DNA from: CAYLJO01 sp964383905
Lineage (GTDB): Bacteria > Acidobacteriota > Blastocatellia > Pyrinomonadales > Pyrinomonadaceae
Reading direction: 5' to 3'
Length of the DNA: 6,550 nt
Assembly: GCA_964383905.1 (NCBI GenBank)
Contig: CAYLJO010000290.1
Location: 1-6,550, forward strand
The notes under the pieces are model-generated. The model made no database searches. It had not been told where the DNA came from and worked only from the letters and a program-made list of their open reading frames with translations. Each line of letters starts with the position of its first letter. Position 1 is the first letter of the stretch. The position numbers and the translations under genes were made by a program. Of this stretch, positions 1 to 6,431 are shown one piece after another.

Positions 1-90
1 CCGGAACTATTGGCATGGGTAGGGCTTTGTAAGGAAATACTACGAGGGAGGTCTTCCTTCGCCATTATCCCAGGCAGGAGGCCGTCTCAT

Positions 91-97
91 AAAGGAG
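91..97 (+). promoter_or_regulatory. Ribosome binding site of the S9 peptidase gene
   Basis: AAAGGAG lies 5 bases before ATG 103 and 8 bases before ATG 106. It fixes the start to one of these two adjacent codons and rules out the upstream in-frame TTG at position 10, which would place 31 non-signal-like residues ahead of the signal peptide. Confidence 0.8.
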
Positions 98-102
98 AAT
101 TA

Positions 103-2154
103 ATGATGAAACATCTCAAACTTAGGAAGCTTATCGTCATCTCGCTCCTCTCGCTGACCACCTTAGCCAGACCAGGATTCCTGTCGGCGGGAGACGAGAA
201 GGGTACAACTACGGCGTGGACGCCGGAACTGATGATGAAGGTAAAGGGCGTCGGCGCCGTGTCCACGCCTCCCGGTGCCGTGCGCGTCTCGCCCGACGGG
301 AAGCGCGTTGCCTATACCATCACCGACGCTGTGATGACTGCCGACAGGAGTGAGTTTGTGTCACAAATTTACGTGGCGGACACTGACGGCGGCAATAGCT
401 TTCAGTTAACCTACTCGGAGAAGTCGTCGACTAACCCGCGGTGGTCGCCCGACGGTAAGTGGTTAGCTTTCGTCTCCAACCGCAAAGATAATAAGAACAA
501 CCTCTACCTGCTGCGGTTGAGCGGCGGCGAGCCGGAGCAGGCTACCGACGTCAAGACCGGAGTGGGAAATTACGCCTGGTCGCCGGACGGCCGGTTGCTT
601 GCCTTCACGATGAGAGACCCGAAGAGCGAGGAGGAAGAGAAGGCGGACAAGGGGAAAGATGATTCCCGCTGGGTCGACGAGAGTCTCAAAATGAGCCGGC
701 TCTACGTGTTACCTGTCGAGGGGGACACTGCGGGCAAGCGCGAACCGCGCAAACTGACTGCCGGCGACCTCAGCGTCGATAATGATTTTGAGTGGTCGCC
801 CGACGGGGCGAAGATTGTTTTCAGCCATACCAGGACGCCGAAAGCGAACGACTGGACGAGCGCCGACGTGTCGGTTGTCGAGGTGGCAACGGGACAGGTA
901 ACGCCGCTGGCAATGACCACGGCGGCCGAGTTCTCCCCGCGTTACTCGCCCGATGGTAAATCGATCGCCCTCATCGTCAGCGACAATCCGCCGCGCTGGG
1001 CGCAGAGCGGTTTGATCAACGTCATCCCCGCCGGCGGCGGGGCACCGAAGGCGCTCGCCGCTTCCTATGACGGCCAACCGAGCATCATCGGCTGGTCCGC
1101 GGACGGCCGGCGTATCTACTTCAGCGAAGCGCGCGGCACGGGGACACGGATCTATTCGCTCGACGTGATCAGCAACGCCATCACAGAAGTGAGCCAGAGC
1201 GGCGGGGTGCTCTCAGGTATCGATCTTAACCGCGCGCGCACGGCGCTCGGCTTCACGATGCAGGCGGCGGATCGCCCGCCGGAAGCCTATGTCAGTCGTC
1301 TCGACAATTTTGCCCCCCTCCAGGTCAGTCGTGCGAACGCCGATCTGCCGAAACCACCCTTGGGTAAGACTGAGGTCATTACCTGGAAGAGTACGGACGG
1401 GAAAGAGATTGAAGGGTTATTGACTTATCCGGTTAACTACCAGGCTGGCACACGCGTACCGCTGCTGCTCAATATCCACGGCGGCCCGGCCGGGGTCTTT
1501 CAGCAAACATTCATCGGCTACCGCGGCGCGTACCCGATCGCGGCATTCGCGGCGCGTGGCTACGCCGTACTCCGGCCGAACCCGCGCGGCTCTTCCGGCT
1601 ACGGGGCAGAATTCCGGCGCGCCAACATCAAGGACTGGGGCGGCGCCGACTACCAGGATTTGATGACGGGCGTGGACAAGGTGATCGCGATGGGTGTGGC
1701 CGACCCGAATCGCCTGGGGGTGATGGGGTGGAGTTACGGCGGCTTCATGACTTCCTGGGTGATCACGCAGACGCATCGCTTCAAGGCCGCGTCGGCCGGC
1801 GCGCCGGTCACCAACCTGATGAGTTTCACGGGTACCGCTGACATCCCGGGCTTTGTCCCGGACTATTTCGGCGGGCAGCCGTGGGAAGATCTTGAGGCTT
1901 ACCGCAAACACTCGCCGATGTTTAATATCAAGGGGGTGGTGACGCCGACGCAAATCCAGCAGGGTGATGCTGACGAGCGGGTGCCGATCTCTCAGGGGTA
2001 CGAACTCTATAACGCACTGAAGGCGCAAGGGGTGCCGGCACGGATGTTAGTGCTGCCGCGCCAGCCGCACGGGCCTAATGAGCCGAAGATGCTATTAAAG
2101 GTGATGCGGAGCAATATGGAATGGTTCGACAAATACCTTAGCGGTGGCTCCTAA
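103..2154 (+). CDS. Secreted S9-family serine peptidase (prolyl oligopeptidase / acylaminoacyl-peptidase-like)
   Basis: This is a 683-residue peptidase predicted to be exported and to cleave short peptides outside the cytoplasm. The N-terminus has a basic start (MMKHLKLRK), a hydrophobic core (LIVISLLSL) and a plausible signal peptidase I site near residues 28-30; no lipobox cysteine is present. Six PD40/WD40-like propeller blades carry S-(P/A)-D-G motifs near residues 61, 114, 159, 231, 281 and 331. The C-terminal alpha/beta-hydrolase domain has the oxyanion-region HGGP (459-462), the nucleophile motif GWSYGG with Ser544, Asp624 in GDADERVP, and His656 in QPHGP, so the triad is complete. ATG 103 (or ATG 106) is chosen over the longer TTG frame at position 10 because it has a strong ribosome binding site and starts the signal peptide. 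Two hairpins follow the stop, suggesting a monocistronic unit. The substrate cannot be read from the sequence; S9A/B/C subfamily placement is uncertain. Confidence 0.93.
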   Translation: MMKHLKLRKLIVISLLSLTTLARPGFLSAGDEKGTTTAWTPELMMKVKGVGAVSTPPGAVRVSPDGKRVAYTITDAVMTADRSEFVSQIYVADTDGGNSFQLTYSEKSSTNPRWSPDGKWLAFVSNRKDNKNNLYLLRLSGGEPEQATDVKTGVGNYAWSPDGRLLAFTMRDPKSEEEEKADKGKDDSRWVDESLKMSRLYVLPVEGDTAGKREPRKLTAGDLSVDNDFEWSPDGAKIVFSHTRTPKANDWTSADVSVVEVATGQVTPLAMTTAAEFSPRYSPDGKSIALIVSDNPPRWAQSGLINVIPAGGGAPKALAASYDGQPSIIGWSADGRRIYFSEARGTGTRIYSLDVISNAITEVSQSGGVLSGIDLNRARTALGFTMQAADRPPEAYVSRLDNFAPLQVSRANADLPKPPLGKTEVITWKSTDGKEIEGLLTYPVNYQAGTRVPLLLNIHGGPAGVFQQTFIGYRGAYPIAAFAARGYAVLRPNPRGSSGYGAEFRRANIKDWGGADYQDLMTGVDKVIAMGVADPNRLGVMGWSYGGFMTSWVITQTHRFKAASAGAPVTNLMSFTGTADIPGFVPDYFGGQPWEDLEAYRKHSPMFNIKGVVTPTQIQQGDADERVPISQGYELYNALKAQGVPARMLVLPRQPHGPNEPKMLLKVMRSNMEWFDKYLSGGS

Positions 2155-2182
2155 CCCACTTCACCGAGTCCCGTTGGTATGC

Positions 2183-2213
2183 AAGGAGGCTGTACATAGC
2201 GTGCAGCCTCCTT
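2183..2213 (+). terminator. Hairpin downstream of the peptidase gene (terminator-like, first of two)
   Basis: AAGGAGGCTG (2183-2192) pairs perfectly with CAGCCTCCTT (2204-2213). Three further pairs (one T-G wobble) close a 5-base loop, ATAGC, giving a 13-bp stem. It starts 28 bases after the peptidase stop. The tail (CATATTTAG) is only moderately T-rich, so this may be an mRNA 3'-end stabiliser or a weak terminator backed up by the next hairpin. Confidence 0.65.
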
Positions 2214-2226
2214 CATATTTAGGACT

Positions 2227-2262
2227 GTGGCCGGGCGGTTAGTGAACACCCGGCCACCTTTT
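2227..2262 (+). terminator. Rho-independent terminator (second of two)
   Basis: GTGGCCGGG (2227-2235) pairs with CCCGGCCAC (2249-2257) in a 9-bp GC-rich stem. GTT/AAC can pair inside the loop, and C plus TTTT (2259-2262) follows. The stem with its T run is a standard intrinsic terminator for the peptidase transcript, 14 bases after the preceding hairpin. A small AGCGG/CCGCT hairpin (2266-2280) follows it but has no T run. Confidence 0.72.
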
Positions 2263-2311
2263 GAGAGCGGACTTGCCGCTGAGGGCAGAAGTGTTCGGCA
2301 CAAGATTTGAC

Positions 2312-2387
2312 TAAAAGGGTGAACTCCATTAAGCAATACTCTTCTTATCCAACTAAGTTGAGTGTTTCTAATGTGTTCACCCCTTAA
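2312..2387 (+). repeat. Long imperfect palindrome able to fold into one extended hairpin
   Basis: Three nested arm pairs are collinear. GGGTGAAC (2317-2324) pairs with GTTCACCC (2375-2382), CATTA (2327-2331) with TAATG (2369-2373), and AATACTC (2335-2341) with GAGTGTT (2360-2366, one wobble). This makes about 20 pairs with small internal loops and an 18-base apex that itself contains CAACT-A-AGTTG. The region is AT-richer than its surroundings and lies between the peptidase terminators and a decayed gene. It could be a small RNA or attenuator structure, a miniature-transposon or REP-like repeat, or the end of a lost insertion element. Only the pairing is seen; the role is unknown. Confidence 0.55.
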
Positions 2388-2389
2388 CA

Positions 2390-2501
2390 TTGAACCCGAT
2401 CCTTTGCTCACAGACCGCGCTGTTGGCTCCGCTTGAGCCTCTCTTATCCGATCTTGACCAGCAGCCTTTGTCTCATGCCGCGCGCAAACTCGGCTTCATT
2501 T
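2390..2501 (+). pseudogene. Possible 5' fragment of an unrelated gene fused to the decayed gene downstream
   Basis: An open frame beginning at TTG 2390 (in-frame stop just upstream at 2369) reads NPILCSQTALLAPLEPL and later LSHAARKLGFIFTKSR, which is protein-like in composition. It runs to a stop at 2624-2626, but beyond about 2502 a different frame carries the recognisable LIC_10091-like sequence, so the later part is only a shadow. The first stretch may be the N-terminus of another protein; a transposase N-terminus next to the palindrome is one possibility, but I cannot identify it. No ribosome binding site precedes the TTG. It may equally be non-coding DNA. Confidence 0.25.
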
Positions 2502-3271
2502 TCACCAAATCGCGCTCAGTTTCTTTTCCGTCTGTTAAGCAGGCCCTTGCCGAAGGAGAATCATCTCATCCCGGACGCTTCGGCGAACGATTTACTAACC
2601 TTCTTCAGCAAGACACCTGTAAATGACCAGGCGTACGCGGCCAACCTGGGCATGATCCGCAAAGTGATCGAGGAGGAATTTAAGTTCCCACTTTCTGAGC
2701 AGGATCGGGCGAGCCTGGAGTATGTGTATAAGAACTTCCGCAACGAGGGGCTGGATATCGCATTCCGGATCGCTGGCGGTGGGGCGGCGGCGGCCGCTTC
2801 CCCACCTTGAGGGATCTAATCATGCAGACAGACCTGCACGGAAAGCTCGGCAACTTTCTAGCAAACAGGGGGGACTATGATTTCGTGCGTGGCTTGCACC
2901 GCAGAAATCTGATCATCCCGATCGTGGGTGATTTCGCCGGAAAGAAGGCCCTGTCAGCGGTGGGCGATTATTTGCGGAATAGCGGCTTCACAGTGACGGC
3001 CTTCTACACGTCGAATGTGGAGCAGTACCTCTTTGAAAACTTAACCTTCACCGCCTTCGCTAACAACGTGCGGAAGTTGCCGATCAACGACCGAAGCATT
3101 TTCATCCACTCCGTCGCCGGACGTTATTCACATCCGGCGCAACTGCCGGGACACCGATCCGCCACATTGTTGCAGCAGATCAGGGTTTTCTTACGAGACT
3201 TTGAGGAGGGGCGTTATCCGAGCTACCGTGATTTGATCACGACGCATTACATGGCGGCCGAGAAACCTTAG
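2502..3271 (+). pseudogene. Truncated and frameshifted LIC_10091-like family gene
   Basis: Two adjacent frames together encode about 255 residues of one protein. The first piece (2502-2784) reads SPNRAQFLFRLLSRPLP and ends in FRIAGG. The second (from about 2785 to TAG at 3269-3271) contains FPTLRDLIMQTDLHGK, RRNLIIPIVGDFAGKKAL, TAFYTSNVEQYLF and YPSYRDLITTHY. From memory these blocks match the C-terminal part of an uncharacterised family (LIC_10091-like), common in acidobacteria and sometimes labelled as methyltransferase-like. Members I recall have a further N-terminal part including a GGVYIGVGPDQNF-type block, absent here. Restoring one G in the run 2781-2784 joins the frames and gives the expected Gly-rich R-F-P-T-L-R junction. 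A 1-base loss plus a missing N-terminus indicates a dead gene; the frameshift alone could be a sequencing error. Function is unknown. Confidence 0.72.
2781..2785 (+). other. Frameshift point in a G run
   Basis: The GGGG run (2781-2784) before C2785 is one base too short: with five G the frame continues as a glycine stretch followed by RFPTLRDL. As given, the first frame ends at the TGA at 2808-2810. The flanking GGC repeats make slippage or a sequencing miscall likely. No canonical slippery heptamer is visible, so programmed frameshifting is not supported. Confidence 0.7.
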
Positions 3272-3367
3272 TCCCCGAAGCTATTTTCATGAGATAAGTG
3301 GTGCGGCCACGCTCAAGGGTCTTCAAGTGGCTGAACGCTCCCCAAACTGATTGGCGGTCAGCTCACA

Positions 3368-3378
3368 CCTCATATTGA
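3368..3378 (+). promoter_or_regulatory. Half-site repeat of the PadR operator over the -35 box
   Basis: CCTCATATTGA here matches CCTCATATAGA at 3401-3411 in 10 of 11 bases. The copies are 33 bases apart, about three helical turns, placing them on the same DNA face. It overlaps the first four bases of the -35 hexamer and could be a secondary, weaker binding site. Confidence 0.4.
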
Positions 3379-3403
3379 CGTCCTATACGTGCGCGTGTAT
3401 CCT
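3375..3403 (+). promoter_or_regulatory. Sigma70-type promoter of the PadR-ADOP unit
   Basis: TTGACG (3375-3380, 5 of 6 to consensus) and TATCCT (3398-3403, 4 of 6) are separated by exactly 17 bases. Transcription would begin near 3409-3411, inside the palindrome described next, leaving a leader of only about 10 to 22 bases before the PadR start. Confidence 0.6.
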
Positions 3404-3423
3404 CATATAGAATTTCTATATGA
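3403..3423 (+). promoter_or_regulatory. Perfect palindromic operator, probably bound by PadR
   Basis: The arms TCATATAGAA (3403-3412) and TTCTATATGA (3414-3423) are exact reverse complements around the single central T3413. The site starts at the last base of the -10 box, covers the predicted transcription start and includes ATG 3420. PadR-family dimers typically bind AT-rich inverted repeats in their own promoters, so autorepression is the natural reading. That this PadR binds here is inferred. Confidence 0.7.
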
Positions 3424-3764
3424 AGGGCCGTATGGGACCTACCCGGACCAATTTACTCCAGGGGACGCTCGACCTCCTGATCTTGAAGACCCTCTCGCTG
3501 GGCGAGCTGCACGGCCTGGGAATTTCACGTCGCATCGAGCAGATCACGCGGGGAACTTTCCGGGTCAAGCCGGGCTCACTCTTCCCGGCCTTGCACCGGA
3601 TGGAGCAGGCCGGGTGGCTCGTCTCCTTCTGGGGTGAATCGGAAAACAACCGCCGGGCGAAGTATTACCGGCTCAGCCGCGCCGGGCAAAGGCAGCTCAA
3701 GGCGGAAACGGAGGAATGGGATCGTATCGCGCTCGCGATCGTGAGGGCGCTCGAGGCCACCTAA
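3420..3764 (+). CDS. PadR-family transcriptional regulator
   Basis: This 114-residue winged-helix DNA-binding protein is probably a dimeric repressor acting on its own operon. It has the family pattern in order: LLQGTLDLLILKTL (12-25, helix 1), HGLGISRRIEQ (31-41), PGSLFPALHRMEQAGWL (51-67, recognition helix and start of the wing), then NNRRAKYYRLSRAGQRQL (76-93). A short C-terminal helix (about 94-112) would serve dimerisation, as in the short PadR subfamily 2. ATG 3420 lies inside the promoter palindrome and lacks a ribosome binding site, so it would need near-leaderless translation. ATG 3432 (residue 5) has AAGG at 3423-3426 five bases upstream and still keeps every conserved residue, so it is a serious alternative start. 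The stop abuts the start of the permease gene. The effector ligand is unknown. Confidence 0.93.
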   Translation: MKGRMGPTRTNLLQGTLDLLILKTLSLGELHGLGISRRIEQITRGTFRVKPGSLFPALHRMEQAGWLVSFWGESENNRRAKYYRLSRAGQRQLKAETEEWDRIALAIVRALEAT

Positions 3765-6431
3765 ATGTGTCTCGTGCCGCTACTGCCACTCGTCTCTTCC
3801 TTCTGGCGGGCCCTTTTTCACAGGTCTCGGATGGATGAAGAACTCGACGAAGAGATCCGCGCTTACGTGGGGCTGCTGGCGGAGGAGAAGACCAGGGAGG
3901 GGCTGGGGGCAGAGGAAGCCGTCCGCGCTTCTTTGATTGAAGCCGGCGGGGTCGAGCAGGTCAAAGAGCGGGTGAGAGAAATAAGGGCAGGAGCAGCTAT
4001 GGAAACCTTTTTACGTGATATTCGCTACGGCGCGCGCTCACTCGCCAGGAGTCCCGGCTTCACAGCCGTCGCCGTATTCACGCTCGCTTTAGGCATCGGA
4101 GCGAACACCGCCATCTTCTCGGTCGTCAACGCCGTGCTGCTGCGCCCGCTGCCCTACCCGCACGCCGAGCGCATGGCCTACGTCTTTGAGACGAAGCGGT
4201 CAGACCCGAAGGTCGAGCTTTCGCTCTCGCCGCACAACTTCACGGACTTGCGCGGTCGGAATCAAAGCTTTGATTCCTACGCCGCTTTTAACCACGGGAG
4301 CTTCACCCTGACGGGTGGCGACCAGCCGGAGGCGCTGAACGGCGTGATGGCCTCGGCTGATCTGGGGCGCGTGGTCGGGGTGGCCCCGGCCGTCGGCAGG
4401 TTCTTTACCGCCGAAGAGGACGCGCCGGGGCAGAATCACGTCGCCCTGATTAGCGACGGGCTATGGAGGCGTCGCTTCGGCGCAGACCGGCAGGCCGTCG
4501 GCCGGAGCGTTCAGCTCAACGGCGAGCCCTACACGATCATCGGCGTCATGCCGCCGGGCTTCGACTTCCCGAACATGAGCACCGAGGTGTGGGCGCCGCT
4601 GGCGCTCGACCTGTCGAAGTACCAGCGTGGGACGGCGTTTCTGCAGACCGTGGCGCGGCTCAAACCGGGCGTGACCCTCGAACAGGCGCAGGCCGACGTG
4701 CAGAACATCGCTCAGCGGCTCGGAAAAGAGTTTCCGGACCTCGGCCGGGATGATTTCAGCGTTAAAGTGAAGTCGCTGCACGAACACCTCTTCGGCTGGA
4801 TCGAAAAGCCGCTCCTGGTCCTGTTCGGGGCGGTCCTGCTGGTGCTGTTAATCGCCTGCCTCAACGTCGCCAGCCTAGCGCTCGGGCGGGCGACCGTCAG
4901 GCGGAAAGAGATGGCCGTACGCAGCGCACTCGGCGCGTCACGGTGGAGTCTGGCGCGGCTACTTCTGACTGAGAGCGTGCTGCTTGCGCTGGCGGGTGCC
5001 GCCGCCGGGCTGCTGCTTGCGAAGTACGGCGTGGACGCGCTCACGATGATCGACCCCGCCGCGCTCCCCGACCGCCGGAAGGTCACGATTGACGCCTCCG
5101 TCGTCGCCTTCACGTTTTTAACCTCGCTCGTCACCGGCGTGCTCTTCGGCCTCGCGCCGGCCTGGCAGGCCGCGAAGACCGACTTGAGTCAGGCGATGCG
5201 CGAGAGCAGCCGGGCGGTCGCCGGGGGCGGGTGGCTGCGGAAGATTCGGGGCGCTCTGGTGGTGGCCGAGATCTCGCTCTCACTGGTGCTGCTGGTGAGC
5301 GCGGGCCTGCTGTTGAAGAGCTTCTGGAAACTGTTGCAAGTCAACCCCGGCTTCCAGCCCGAAAACGTCGTCACCTGTTCGATCAGCTTGCCGCAGGCCA
5401 AGTACCCCGAGGAGTGGCAGAAGGCCGAATTCTTCCGCCGCACGCTGGAGCAGGCGCGCGCCATCCCCGGCGTGCAGTCCGCAGGGTTCAGCACGAGCCT
5501 GCCGTTCAGCGGCTCGCGCGGCTCGAGTTCCTTCAGCATAGATGACCGCCCGGGCCCCCGCGAAAGGGGCCCGGTGGCTGACAGGCATGCGGTCGCGCCC
5601 GGCTACTTCGCCGTGATGGGCATCCACCTGCGCGCGGGCCGCGACTTCAACGACTCGGACGGCATCTCGCACCCTGCCGTGGTGATCATCAACGAGGAGG
5701 CCGCCCGGCGCTTCTGGCCGAACGAAAACCCGGTCGGAAAGCGCCTCACGATCGGCATGCCGCAGGAGGTCAAGCTCTACGGCAAGCCCGTCTCGCGCGA
5801 GATCGTCGGGCTGGTCGGTAACGTCAAACACGAGAAGCTGAGCGACGACTTCGAACCCGAAATGTACATCCCCGCGTACCAACTGCCCGCGCCCAGCATG
5901 ACGCTGGTCGTCCGAGGCCGCGTGCCGGTGGAGGGTCTGACCGAGGGCATCCGCCGCGCCGTGCAGTCGGTTGACCCTGAGCAGCCGATCCGGCGCGTGC
6001 AACTGCTGGAGACGTGGGTCGCCGGCTCGGTCGCACCCCAGCACTTCCTGGCGATGCTGTTGCTGCTGTTCGCGGCGGTCGCGTTGCTGCTGGCGGCGGT
6101 GGGCATTTATGGTGTGATGTCTTACACGGTCACACAGCGCACGCACGAGATCGGCATCCGCATGGCGCTGGGCGCCGGGCGGCACAACGTGCTCAGGCTC
6201 GTCCTCGGGCAGGGCATGGTCCTGGCGCTCACCGGGCTGGGCGCCGGCCTGGCGCTCGCTTTAGCTTCGACACGAATTTTGGCGAGCCTGCTCTATGGCG
6301 TCAGCGCCACCGACTTCGCGACCTTCGCCGGCTTCTCGTTGCTGCTCGCGCTCGTGGCGCTGCTGGCTTGCCTCGTGCCGGCGCGCCGCGCCACGCGCGT
6401 CGACCCGATCGTCGCACTCAGGTACGAGTAA
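3765..6431 (+). CDS. ADOP-type ABC transporter permease (MacB/FtsX-like, duplicated)
   Basis: This 888-residue inner-membrane protein has two MacB/FtsX-type permease halves. Residues 1-80 are a cytoplasmic prefix with the RMDEELDEEIRAY motif typical of ADOP proteins. DIRYGARSLARSPGF (85-99) leads into membrane helix 1 (about 99-125, LALGIGANTAIFSVVNAVLL). A large periplasmic domain (about 130-345) precedes helices 2-4 (350-376, 396-426, 446-466), with EMAVRSALGASR between helices 2 and 3. The second half repeats this: helix 5 (about 494-518), a periplasmic domain (520-755) and helices 6-8 (762-786, 812-833, 852-872), with EIGIRMALGAG and a final PIVALRYE. ATG 3765 has GAGG at 3753-3756 eight bases upstream. 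MacB relatives use a separate ATPase to drive periplasmic movements for export of macrolides, peptides or lipoproteins; no ATPase is encoded here and the cargo is unknown. Length and architecture are normal for ADOP. Confidence 0.95.
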   Translation: MCLVPLLPLVSSFWRALFHRSRMDEELDEEIRAYVGLLAEEKTREGLGAEEAVRASLIEAGGVEQVKERVREIRAGAAMETFLRDIRYGARSLARSPGFTAVAVFTLALGIGANTAIFSVVNAVLLRPLPYPHAERMAYVFETKRSDPKVELSLSPHNFTDLRGRNQSFDSYAAFNHGSFTLTGGDQPEALNGVMASADLGRVVGVAPAVGRFFTAEEDAPGQNHVALISDGLWRRRFGADRQAVGRSVQLNGEPYTIIGVMPPGFDFPNMSTEVWAPLALDLSKYQRGTAFLQTVARLKPGVTLEQAQADVQNIAQRLGKEFPDLGRDDFSVKVKSLHEHLFGWIEKPLLVLFGAVLLVLLIACLNVASLALGRATVRRKEMAVRSALGASRWSLARLLLTESVLLALAGAAAGLLLAKYGVDALTMIDPAALPDRRKVTIDASVVAFTFLTSLVTGVLFGLAPAWQAAKTDLSQAMRESSRAVAGGGWLRKIRGALVVAEISLSLVLLVSAGLLLKSFWKLLQVNPGFQPENVVTCSISLPQAKYPEEWQKAEFFRRTLEQARAIPGVQSAGFSTSLPFSGSRGSSSFSIDDRPGPRERGPVADRHAVAPGYFAVMGIHLRAGRDFNDSDGISHPAVVIINEEAARRFWPNENPVGKRLTIGMPQEVKLYGKPVSREIVGLVGNVKHEKLSDDFEPEMYIPAYQLPAPSMTLVVRGRVPVEGLTEGIRRAVQSVDPEQPIRRVQLLETWVAGSVAPQHFLAMLLLLFAAVALLLAAVGIYGVMSYTVTQRTHEIGIRMALGAGRHNVLRLVLGQGMVLALTGLGAGLALALASTRILASLLYGVSATDFATFAGFSLLLALVALLACLVPARRATRVDPIVALRYE

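Noticed and set aside
10..102. N-terminal extension of the peptidase from TTG at position 10
   Set aside because: It would bury the signal peptide behind 31 residues, and a good ribosome binding site at 91-97 points to ATG 103/106.
1417..2028. A 203-codon open frame on the minus strand
   Set aside because: It is antisense to the catalytic domain of the S9 peptidase, whose frame has a complete triad; composition is low in hydrophobic structure and rich in Arg and His.
2183..2242. A possible leader peptide: AAGGAGG at 2183-2189 followed by GTG 2201 and 13 codons
   Set aside because: The Shine-Dalgarno-like bases are fully buried in a perfect hairpin that fits a terminator or 3'-end structure, and the peptide leads to no regulated gene.
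2307..2335. TTGACT (2307-2312) as a -35 box for the decayed gene
   Set aside because: The hexamer at 17-base spacing (TAAGCA) matches the -10 consensus at only two positions, and the segment is part of the palindrome arm.
2151..2411. An 86-codon minus-strand frame in the intergenic region
   Set aside because: It runs through both terminator hairpins and most of the long palindrome and has no familiar motif or ribosome binding site.
2775..2812. Programmed -1 ribosomal frameshift joining the two halves of the LIC_10091-like gene
   Set aside because: No X-XXY-YYZ heptamer or clear downstream pseudoknot is visible, and the gene also lacks its N-terminal part, so mutation or sequencing error is simpler.
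5280..6185. A 301-codon open frame on the minus strand
   Set aside because: It lies entirely inside the ADOP permease gene, is rich in Arg, His, Gln and Ala as expected from an antisense reading of GC-rich code, and has no recognisable family motifs.
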